Part shown: positions 8,271 to 15,451 of the stretch, one piece after another
Layout of the letters: every line of letters begins with the position of its first letter
Position numbering within the stretch: the first letter of the stretch is position 1
Assembly: GCA_002438805.1 (NCBI GenBank)
Contig: DJQV01000023.1
Location: 33,706 to 97,705, forward strand
Direction: 5' to 3'
DNA from: Bacteroidales bacterium UBA6377
GTDB lineage: Bacteria > Bacteroidota > Bacteroidia > Bacteroidales > UBA932
DNA length: 64,000 bases
Program-made: the position numbers and the translations under genes
Notes under the pieces: model-generated
What the model saw: the letters and a program-made list of their open reading frames with translations, nothing else
What the model was told of the DNA's origin: nothing
Databases searched by the model: none

Positions 8271-9053
8271 ATGGAGAAGATAGAGACAATACGCAGCCAG
8301 GCGCGCAGACTCCGGCTGTCTTCCCTGACGATGAACGTCTCGGAGGTGCTTCTCAAGGCGCAGCGCAACACCCCCAGCTACGACGACTTCCTCGCCGACG
8401 TGCTGCAGACGGAAATAGACGGCCGGGACGAGAAGCAGGCCGCGATACGGATGAGGCTTGCGAGACTGCCGGCGGCCCACAATCTGGACCTGTACGACCA
8501 GAGCGCCGCGAACGGGCTCAGCCTGACACAGCTGAAGCAGCTGCGCGAGCTGCACTGGCTTGAGGACAGCTACAACATCCTCCTTGCCGGCCCGAGCGGC
8601 GTCGGAAAGACCTTCATAGCGGCAGGGCTGTGCCATGACGCGATCAGGCACGGCTACCGCGGGGTCTTCCGGTCAATGGAAAGCATAATCGGGACCGTCA
8701 AGAGAAAGGACATCGCGCCCGCCGCGAAAAAGGAGTACAAGACGCTGACCGAGGCACAGGTCATAGTGATAGACGACATCATGAACGTCACCGTGGACCG
8801 CGACGAGGGCAACCTTCTGTTCGCCTTCATCAACTCGGTGTACGAGACGACCTCGTTCATCATCACGACGAACAAGTCCCCGGTGGAATGGGCAAGGACG
8901 CTCCCTGATGAAGTCCTGGGCACAGCCCTGCTGGACAGGCTCCTGTACAAGTGCGAGCTCATACAACTCTCCGGCGACAGCTACAGGATGAAGCACCGGA
9001 AAACGATCTTCAAGAAAGAACAGACAACCAAAGAAAAGCAGACACAGAAATGA
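8271..9053 (+). CDS. istB: IS21-family helper ATPase IstB
   Basis: The 260-aa DnaC-like AAA+ ATPase stimulates IstA transposition and influences target choice. Walker A is LLAGPSGVGKTFIAAGL (about residues 103-119), Walker B is VIVIDDIMN, and a sensor-like ITTN segment follows (IITTNKSP). The N-terminal helical IstB_N part is present. Its TGA overlaps the ATG of the small third ORF (ATGA). Confidence 0.95.
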   Translation: MEKIETIRSQARRLRLSSLTMNVSEVLLKAQRNTPSYDDFLADVLQTEIDGRDEKQAAIRMRLARLPAAHNLDLYDQSAANGLSLTQLKQLRELHWLEDSYNILLAGPSGVGKTFIAAGLCHDAIRHGYRGVFRSMESIIGTVKRKDIAPAAKKEYKTLTEAQVIVIDDIMNVTVDRDEGNLLFAFINSVYETTSFIITTNKSPVEWARTLPDEVLGTALLDRLLYKCELIQLSGDSYRMKHRKTIFKKEQTTKEKQTQK

Positions 9054-9256
9054 AAAGATACGAATATGACGCCCTGCTCAAGGCAGTGAATGACCTGAAG
9101 GAAGCGGACGTGGACTTCAACAGCAGCTATGCCGGCGGTGAGATCACCGAAGAGCAGCTTGACCTGTATGACAGGCTCAAGTACCGGCTTGACGAGGTAT
9201 ACATCATGGCCGATATGGTCCTGAGCAACTACAGGGACACCCCAGATGCGCCGTAA
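9050..9256 (+). CDS. Small third ORF of the IS21 element (68 aa)
   Basis: The ATG at 9050 overlaps the istB stop in an ATGA junction and opens a 68-codon frame (MKRYEYDALLKAVNDLKEAD...). It is acidic, predicted helical, and has no recognised domain. The coupling, the position inside the element and the strong hairpin directly after it indicate a real accessory gene. Classical IS21 elements carry only istA and istB. Confidence 0.7.
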   Translation: MKRYEYDALLKAVNDLKEADVDFNSSYAGGEITEEQLDLYDRLKYRLDEVYIMADMVLSNYRDTPDAP

Positions 9257-9261
9257 ACGGC

Positions 9262-9297
9262 GTCGAAGGTCTGGCCGCTAGCGGCCAGGCCTTCGAC
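9262..9297 (+). terminator. Strong hairpin closing the IS21 operon
   Basis: Arms of 17 bases (GTCGAAGGTCTGGCCGC and GCGGCCAGGCCTTCGAC, one mismatch) around a 2-base centre, six bases after the third ORF stop. There is no T-tract, so it may act as an mRNA 3' end stabiliser or an insulator. Confidence 0.6.
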
Positions 9298-9337
9298 AGA
9301 CTCCGCAATCAGATGACGGAACATAAGAGAAAATCAC

Positions 9338-9345
9338 TACCTTTG
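9338..9345 (+). promoter_or_regulatory. Possible outward-facing promoter near IS21 right end
   Basis: TACCTTTG matches the Bacteroidota -7 consensus TAnnTTTG and points out of the element toward 9468. Transcription from it would run antisense into the 5' half of the interrupted gene. The 15 bases AAATCACTACCTTTG are identical to those ahead of the gene at 25914. Prediction only. Confidence 0.35.
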
Positions 9346-9468
9346 CCCGTACTGCAGCATTGTTGCCAATAATACTGTACCCTTGTTGCCGAAAACACTG
9401 TACCATTGTTGCCAATCTTACTGCACTTCATCTTGCCAAAATCACTGCACTTCTTTTTGCCGATAACA

Positions 9469-9473
9469 ATTGT
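9469..9473 (+). repeat. Target site duplication, right copy (ATTGT)
   Basis: Right-hand copy of the 5-bp duplication generated by the IS21 insertion, identical to 6519-6523. Confidence 0.85.
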
Positions 9474-10058
9474 ATCACATAGGAAACGGGCCTTCATAAT
9501 CATACACAGATTTTTCTTGAATATAAGAACACGTTTGTCCAACATATCATCACCATAACTGGTTGTTGCGGCAAACTCCTTATCGTAAAGTTTTTCCATC
9601 TGCCACGCTATTCCAGACTTGAACTTATTGTATGATTCGGAAACATACGGGAGTTTGGCCTCAGCAACGGCTACCTTCTGCTGAAGAATTGCAGCTTGCT
9701 TCTCATTGTATTCCTGAAACGCTGCTTGTTGTTCTCGCCGTCCCGAGACATAACCAAACCCTTTTACCGCAAGTGCCGCAAGACCGACAACGCCCCTCGC
9801 CTTGCTCGAATTCCCTTCCATAAACAAACCTAGAAAGGATGTCCCCAGTTTGTCAATACTTTCTGCAACAGCATTACAGGAGTCCCTAAAGGCCGATATG
9901 GATTTATCCACCTCTGACAAATCGGACACCAGCAAATTCACCTCTTGCTCAAAGGCATCCAATTTGTTGAGCAATGCGGCAACTTCAGTTGGAGTCTGTT
10001 TATCAGCGACAGCACTGATGATTATGTCAGTTTCTTTGTATTTTTGAATGTCAGACAT
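9469..10058 (-). pseudogene. 5' part of IS21-split membrane protein gene
   Basis: The N-terminal half begins MSDIQKYKETDIIISAVAD at 10058. It is helical, with long amphipathic and coiled-coil stretches (about residues 20-70 and 110-160). A small Ala/Gly-rich hydrophobic segment near GVVGLAALAVKGFGYVSG could insert in or sit on membrane. Host coding ends at GAT ACA AT and runs into the element, where translation continues for about 50 codons to 9309. Rejoined to 5840-6518 it gives a 422-aa protein with helical N-terminus and C-terminal double membrane span. No family is recognised. Confidence 0.85.
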
Positions 10059-10091
10059 AACTTGTCATAAAAAGTTAAAGGAGCAAAGATG

Positions 10092-10439
10092 TCACCTCCT
10101 CCGTTCCCATGACTGGCCCTGGTTGCGAGAGGCGTACAGGCCTTTGGTAGTTGTCGCCAGCAGCACTGTCCCGTCAGTTGCCAGAGACAGGAACTCCCCG
10201 ACCCCGGAATTGCTGTACCGTATGGTCCAGGACGTTCCGCCGTTGCGAGAACAATAAAGCCCCTTAGTCGTGGCGGCAAGCACCTCCGACCCCATCACCA
10301 GCAGGTCCCGGAATGTCCCCACCGAACTCATGCAGAACCTGTTCAGCCAAGTCCTGCCCCCGTTCGATGAACACTCAATGCTGTTCTTCTGCAGGTTGAT
10401 CCGCAGAAGTTCACTTCCGTAAGTTACGATTTGCGGCAT
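10092..10439 (-). CDS. Mini Asp-box (BNR-like) repeat protein
   Basis: The 115-aa protein consists of three near-equal repeats. Each ends in an Asp-box-like turn: SSNGGRTW (residues 24-31), SRNGGTSW (64-71) and SRNQGQSW (104-111), spaced exactly 40 residues apart. The usual Asp of the box is Asn throughout. Three blades are too few to close a normal propeller, so it may oligomerise or be a remnant of a larger protein. There is no signal peptide. It lies between the 224-aa membrane protein and the IS-split gene with short gaps on both sides, as an operon member. Confidence 0.7.
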   Translation of the reverse strand: MPQIVTYGSELLRINLQKNSIECSSNGGRTWLNRFCMSSVGTFRDLLVMGSEVLAATTKGLYCSRNGGTSWTIRYSNSGVGEFLSLATDGTVLLATTTKGLYASRNQGQSWERRR

Positions 10440-10445
10440 AGCTAA

Positions 10446-11120
10446 TTATTTTATAAACGAATTAAGGTTATTATAAATATTCACTTGTTCATCAAATGCT
10501 TTTTGAATTGCTTTAAGGCAGTCTTGCTCGAATGCATAAAGATACTGCTTATATGCCGCATAATCTCCAGTTTGCTCAATCTTACCCAAGGCTTGCGAAA
10601 CATTAAGCATAGAGATATCTATAACCGATGTGTTAAGAATGCTTTGAATCGCTCGACTCCTTTCTTCCTCCTGCATATTCAAGTGATTAATATCAGACTT
10701 GATCTGGGTTTTGATAGCTGTGGTACAATTATCCCAACCTTCAAACAAATGTTTTTGAATGGATGACAATGTACTGTAGACTTTACTTGAAATTCGGTAA
10801 TATTCTTGAGCATCTTGTCGCAACAAAGGTTGTTCAGCACGATTGCTTCTCGCATATAAAATACAACCTGCTCCGGCCATAACAATCCCACCGCCAGCCA
10901 GTAATGGCCTGCCGGACACCATACCACCAGTTGTCACCAACACACCAGCGACCAAAAGGGTGTATGATATCTTCGATGATTGTGAGCGTTGATTATCACA
11001 GCAAGTTGGGTGGATAACCGGTTCCGGGAGTTCGATCCCTTCGATGCTCTCTTTCAAGTAATTCTCAAATTCAGTCTTCCTTTGTTCCAAAATTGTGATG
11101 TACTTCTCTGAAACACTCAT
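10446..11120 (-). CDS. Helical protein with central membrane hairpin, dynamin operon
   Basis: The 224-aa protein is unrecognised. An N-terminal helix (about residues 1-40) is followed by two Gly-rich hydrophobic segments (ISYTLLVAGVLVTTGGMV and LLAGGGIVMAGAGCILYA, about residues 50-90). A long helical C-terminal half ends NIYNNLNSFIK. The start codon overlaps the stop of the 733-aa GTPase gene (ATGA), which implies translational coupling and suggests a direct partner, for example a membrane anchor. Confidence 0.7.
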   Translation of the reverse strand: MSVSEKYITILEQRKTEFENYLKESIEGIELPEPVIHPTCCDNQRSQSSKISYTLLVAGVLVTTGGMVSGRPLLAGGGIVMAGAGCILYARSNRAEQPLLRQDAQEYYRISSKVYSTLSSIQKHLFEGWDNCTTAIKTQIKSDINHLNMQEEERSRAIQSILNTSVIDISMLNVSQALGKIEQTGDYAAYKQYLYAFEQDCLKAIQKAFDEQVNIYNNLNSFIK

Positions 11121-13318
11121 AACATACCTCCTATTCTTTCATGCATATTTAACGAGTTCTTATACTTTTCCAATTCCACACTCTTATTCTTGATATCCGC
11201 CTCAAGTTTCTCCACATGATCCTCAATCGCAGCCTCAACTTTCGCTATGAATTCATCCTTACAATCCTTGAACACAGAGATCGTCTCCTCCTTGGCTTTT
11301 CTCAAGGCTTCCTTATACTGTCCCCTAGCGGCATCGATTATCTGAAAAACCTTATCACGAGCTGTCATCTCTACTTCTGAAGCTTTTTTGGCCATCCAGT
11401 TTCTTGCGTCCACCTCTGTCATTCTCGGTATCTCTCTAGGAACATCAGGTAAATTCTGCAATTCCATAGCCAAATGGGATCTTATGTCATTTTTAATATC
11501 GGATGTCTCAATAGTACTTGAATTACCCATTGAAGCCAAAACTTCTTCAAGTTTTATCCTTAACGCATCGCTCTCTATTATCGCTTCAGTATCATTCAAT
11601 TCGCACTCAGTAATTATGTTCGCGACTTTGTCGCCAATCTCTGACATTATCTTACCAGAGTCTTCTTTCCAGGCAGCATCCAATTGCTTTGACGAACGTT
11701 CTATCTCCGAAACTAAGTTATCTATAAGTCTCTGTTTATTAACAACGGGATAAGAGACATCCATCTTCGCAGAACCTATAAACTTTCTTTCTCGACTGAC
11801 CGTGATTGGCTCAAGTGTAGTCGGGACATTCCCACTCCAGTTGATTTCAAAACAATTCCAACATTCCTTACGATAACGCTCCGCCTTTTCATCAGAGATG
11901 TTCGCCAACGAGTTGATCTCTCGTTTGATTTTGTTTACGATTTCAAAAATTGCCTTGCGAGTCGCTTCAAGTGCAGATATGTCGCTGCTTTCCAACGTAT
12001 GGATACGTGCCTTTATTTCCTCTTTACCGTTTCTAAGAATCTTGTGCAACTCTCCGGATGAATTGGAGAAATAGGAATCGACCTTACTTTTAATTATGCT
12101 GTCTCTGTTCTTTACAAAAAGGCCTTCTAGATAATCGCTCCTGAGCACATCCATCTGTGACAGGTTAAAGAAAGTATCCTTTATGTCCTTATCATTCGAA
12201 AAAAAGCTCGGATAGAAGTTTTTCATTCGTGACACGACATGATTCTCCATCGCGTCCCAGCGATCTTTCGGCTTATTGGCAATAGAATACCCTATTCCAG
12301 AACTAGCTATGAAAATAGGGTCGTCACCTCTATAGTCTGAAGTCGATAAATTTCTTTGCATCTGCTTTTTCAGTTGTACCTCACAGTCCTCGATAGCATT
12401 TCCCAGATCGTCATGGAATTTTGTTCCAACATCCTGAAGTACCGAGTCAAACTTGCTGGCAACCAAGACAACTGTACCTATACCTTGAGAACCGATTCTG
12501 CCTGTAAGGAAATTAACATCCGTACTATCAAAGAAACGTCCCGAATAGCTTAAAAAGAACACGCCATGGCATTCACGCAGAAACTCCCTTGTCCTCATCT
12601 CTCTCGACACGACAGGATCATTGACACCAGGAGTGTCAACTATCCTAAGATTTCTAAGCCTTTCGTCATTCAGTCTGATTGTCAGGCTTTTCACTATAGA
12701 AGTATACCTGCCATCGGCCCCTACATAGTCTTCAAGCACATTTTGTAAATCCCGAATATCAGAGAACTGTTCAGTTGAAACCTTTGACTTGTCACATATC
12801 TCATTTTGAGCCACTCTCGCACATTTGACCACGAGTTCTTTTGCCGCGACAAGATCATCCGGGATATTAGCCATCTTGGCCAGATCCTCTTCCGAAAGGG
12901 AAGGGGAACATTCCCGTTGTTCGTGAATCATACTGTCATATTCCTTCGCCTTATCTTGAAATGTAGACCACTCCACTTTGTTGTAATACTCGACAGCAAA
13001 TTCATTTTGTTCCCCGTACTCAAGCAATGTCAATCCTGCTGTCATTGGTGTAGAAGCCCGAGGAAGCACATTCTCTCCATCAAAAAACAATGAATTCAAG
13101 AATGATGACTTTCCTGCCTTCACCTGTCCAACGACTCCAATTTTCAGTATTTCATTATCTCTCTTCAATGTGTCGCCACCTTTCTCCACCTCCGCAAATT
13201 TATTCTTAATTTTCACGAAGATGTTCTTTATGTTCTCATTATCAACGCTACACTCAGGTTCCAGCTCCCTGCTCAAGTTTGAGAATACCTCTTTGTAATT
13301 TTCCAAACTAATTGACAT
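11117..13318 (-). CDS. Dynamin-like GTPase (LeoA-like), 733 aa
   Basis: Large GTPase with all core motifs: G1 GQVKAGKSS (residues 64-72), a G2 threonine in STPMTAGLTLL (about residue 93), G3 DTPG (228-231) and G4 ASKFD (287-291). The long helical C-terminal half (about 320-733) ends in a strongly predicted coiled coil (VEKLEADIKNKSVELEKYKN). Size and G1 sequence resemble bacterial dynamin-like proteins such as LeoA. These act in membrane remodelling or vesicle release, and some contribute to phage resistance. No obvious transmembrane span is visible. It starts one base after the ankyrin-GTPase stop and overlaps the next gene by 4 bases. Confidence 0.88.
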   Translation of the reverse strand: MSISLENYKEVFSNLSRELEPECSVDNENIKNIFVKIKNKFAEVEKGGDTLKRDNEILKIGVVGQVKAGKSSFLNSLFFDGENVLPRASTPMTAGLTLLEYGEQNEFAVEYYNKVEWSTFQDKAKEYDSMIHEQRECSPSLSEEDLAKMANIPDDLVAAKELVVKCARVAQNEICDKSKVSTEQFSDIRDLQNVLEDYVGADGRYTSIVKSLTIRLNDERLRNLRIVDTPGVNDPVVSREMRTREFLRECHGVFFLSYSGRFFDSTDVNFLTGRIGSQGIGTVVLVASKFDSVLQDVGTKFHDDLGNAIEDCEVQLKKQMQRNLSTSDYRGDDPIFIASSGIGYSIANKPKDRWDAMENHVVSRMKNFYPSFFSNDKDIKDTFFNLSQMDVLRSDYLEGLFVKNRDSIIKSKVDSYFSNSSGELHKILRNGKEEIKARIHTLESSDISALEATRKAIFEIVNKIKREINSLANISDEKAERYRKECWNCFEINWSGNVPTTLEPITVSRERKFIGSAKMDVSYPVVNKQRLIDNLVSEIERSSKQLDAAWKEDSGKIMSEIGDKVANIITECELNDTEAIIESDALRIKLEEVLASMGNSSTIETSDIKNDIRSHLAMELQNLPDVPREIPRMTEVDARNWMAKKASEVEMTARDKVFQIIDAARGQYKEALRKAKEETISVFKDCKDEFIAKVEAAIEDHVEKLEADIKNKSVELEKYKNSLNMHERIGGML

Positions 13319-13319
13319 A

Positions 13320-15446
13320 TTACTGAACTTTAGAAATCCACTTTTCGAAATTATTGTTCTTTGCCATCTCTGCTAATGGTTTTGATTTAGCAATCAGTCC
13401 TCTATCCGCATCAATCAGAAGCTCACAGATATCTTGATAATGATATGAAGCTGCAGTTTCCAACGCATTATACCCACGGTTGTCTTTCATAGACAAATCA
13501 ATTCCATGGCTAATAAAAAACTTCATCATTGTATTATTTCCGTTCTTTGCAGTATAAGTCAATGGAGAATACCCTTGAGAATTACACTTTGTCAAATCCA
13601 CACCAGAGGAACAGCAGTTCAAAAAACGGGTCATATTATCATTGGCAATTGCCGAAAAAATGTCCTTGTCCTGCTCTTTTCGTATACCCTGCATACAATT
13701 TATGCGATTATTTATCAATTTAGATGCCGCATCATAGCATTGTTCAAATGACTTAATTACTTTATGCTTCGCATCTAAAAGGAACTCCTTATATTCAGTC
13801 AGGCACTTGATTGCTTTGTTCACATCTTTGGTATCTTGAATGAGGGCATCACCAACGGCATCTATGTTCGCCGCCTCATATTTTTGCCTGATGTTCTCGA
13901 ACAGATCCTTTCTCTCTTCATTTTTATAATAATACGGGATTTCTTCATCGTTCCATAAACCTATGAATCTATTGTAATTTTCACAAGCTTTTTGATACCT
14001 ATTGGCAATTGACGAAGCATTATGTAATAAACCAACTTTATGACGCCATTCTTCTTCCCGATCAAGTGATTTTGACCAACCTTCAAAGGCTTCACTAACA
14101 AAAGAACAAAGATGATCGATACAGTTGATTTGCCTATCATAATTCACTAACAATATGCCTTCAAGGACGGACAAATCATTATTTGACTTTCTACGTTTCG
14201 CCCCATTATCCCTAGATGCCGCATCCTTCTTTCTTACTAAATCTTCCCTTATTTCATAGCTTTTTTTCAAGAAAGCATCAGCCTCTGAAATTTCCTTCTC
14301 GAACAGTTCTTCAATGTGTTTCACAAAAGAATCTTTATCGTCCGAAAGGCCAACATATTCATTAAGTGTTCTCAGGAATGATGATAATGACTCGTTCCCT
14401 CTACCTGTCATAATTGTATCAGGAGTTTCTCTTGAATATGCAACTATGTCCAACAGCTGAACTTCCAATTTTGATTCACAAATTTTTCTTGCTTTTTTAA
14501 GAATCTCAGAGACCTCACCAGAAGACTTTTTATCCATTTTATTGAAGATAATAAGTACAGGCTTCTTGCCTTCGATGCTATTAAGGACTTCAATATCTTT
14601 CTGGCTTATAGTTCCGGCCTCTATATCGATACACCAAAATACGACATCCGCGTTGCCAATAGCCTTCAACGCCGTATCTTTGTCCGAAATTTTATTCTCA
14701 ACATTGGAATTATCTGAATTGTTGTAGCCCGGGGTATCGATGAAGGTCATATTTCTCAAGCACTCTTTCCCTTTTGATACCGGAACATACACATACAGAT
14801 TATCCAGAACAGATGCCACATGTACCTTTGATTTAGAGGAGTGTTGTATGCAGTCAAGGACCTCCTTATCCAACAAAACCCAATCACCCTTAATATTCTT
14901 ACCCCTTACACATAGGTCTTTAATATTGTCAGATGTATTAATGTAAGTATTAACCATTGAAACCGGTTCGATACCTGTCGGCAACACAGACCCTATGCCT
15001 AAAATACTGTTCAGAAATGATGATTTGCCAGAACTATAGCCACCACTCACCGCAACCTTTATTGAGGACTGGGCATTGGATTCTTCCTGTGCCGCAACGG
15101 CATCCTTGCAATTTTTTTCACAAAAACTCACAATCTCATCTATGGACTTGCCAATAAGCAAATCAAAGCGATCATTGTCATCCAGTGATCCATTAACCAA
15201 CTCTGATTTTATCGTATTGAACTTATTGTAGCATTGTCCAAATTGCTCATCTTCATAGAGATCTGAATAGTTCTTTCGGAAAGGCTCATAACTATCCTCG
15301 GCAGAAAGATCCGCCGCGGCTGTACAAATATGCGCCACAAGATCCAACGCCATCTGCGGATCTTCATATTTGTTTATTTTCAAAAGTGAGGATATGGGCT
15401 TGCGGCCCATATCCTCACTTTTCTTTTTAATAAAACTTAAGCCCAT
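13320..15446 (-). CDS. Dynamin-like GTPase with C-terminal ankyrin repeats, 708 aa
   Basis: The N-terminal helical region (about residues 1-125) precedes a dynamin-family GTPase domain: G1 GGYSSGKSS (135-143), G3 DTPG (237-240), G4 NKMD (302-305). A helical stalk-like middle follows (about 370-590). The last about 115 residues are ankyrin-like, with three units including NSQGYSPLTYTAKNGNNTMM and NRGYNALETAASYHYQDICE, each with a G-x-(S/A)-x-L-x-x-A pattern. The ankyrin tail should bind a protein partner. The first codons overlap an 18-bp perfect hairpin at 15382-15422, so an in-frame Met after it (about residue 32) is an alternative start. The gap to the previous gene is five bases. Confidence 0.87.
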   Translation of the reverse strand: MGLSFIKKKSEDMGRKPISSLLKINKYEDPQMALDLVAHICTAAADLSAEDSYEPFRKNYSDLYEDEQFGQCYNKFNTIKSELVNGSLDDNDRFDLLIGKSIDEIVSFCEKNCKDAVAAQEESNAQSSIKVAVSGGYSSGKSSFLNSILGIGSVLPTGIEPVSMVNTYINTSDNIKDLCVRGKNIKGDWVLLDKEVLDCIQHSSKSKVHVASVLDNLYVYVPVSKGKECLRNMTFIDTPGYNNSDNSNVENKISDKDTALKAIGNADVVFWCIDIEAGTISQKDIEVLNSIEGKKPVLIIFNKMDKKSSGEVSEILKKARKICESKLEVQLLDIVAYSRETPDTIMTGRGNESLSSFLRTLNEYVGLSDDKDSFVKHIEELFEKEISEADAFLKKSYEIREDLVRKKDAASRDNGAKRRKSNNDLSVLEGILLVNYDRQINCIDHLCSFVSEAFEGWSKSLDREEEWRHKVGLLHNASSIANRYQKACENYNRFIGLWNDEEIPYYYKNEERKDLFENIRQKYEAANIDAVGDALIQDTKDVNKAIKCLTEYKEFLLDAKHKVIKSFEQCYDAASKLINNRINCMQGIRKEQDKDIFSAIANDNMTRFLNCCSSGVDLTKCNSQGYSPLTYTAKNGNNTMMKFFISHGIDLSMKDNRGYNALETAASYHYQDICELLIDADRGLIAKSKPLAEMAKNNNFEKWISKVQ
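15382..15422. promoter_or_regulatory. Perfect 18-bp inverted repeat inside the 5' coding end of the ankyrin-GTPase gene
   Basis: Arms AAAAGTGAGGATATGGGC (15382-15399) and its exact complement (15405-15422) enclose a 5-base loop. In the operon mRNA it lies about 25 bases downstream of the annotated start. It could sequester ribosomes, attenuate transcription or mark a processing site that sets GTPase stoichiometry. On the + strand it is followed by CTTTTT and would look like an intrinsic terminator, but no + strand gene precedes it. Confidence 0.7.
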
Positions 15447-15451
15447 ACACT

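Larger units (their letters stand above)
6524..9468 (+). mobile_element. IS21-family insertion sequence (2945 bp) with third ORF
   Basis: The ends were placed by the terminal match (TGTAATCGG at 6524; TGTTATCGG reading inward from 9468) and by a perfect 5-bp target duplication ATTGT at 6519-6523 and 9469-9473. The ends begin with TGT, as expected for IS21. Inside each end are several degenerate copies of a motif like TGCAGTAAAATCGGCAACAA (about 6540-6650, and inverted about 9350-9468), as in IS21 multi-site ends. It encodes IstA, IstB and a small overlapping third protein, all intact, so the element may still be active. The G+C-rich genes contrast with the A+T-rich host operon. Confidence 0.95.

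Noticed and set aside
9309..10058. Treating the 249-aa minus-strand frame as an intact gene
   Set aside because: The last about 50 codons are IS21 end sequence (KKKCSDFGKMKCSK...); the gene is truncated by insertion.
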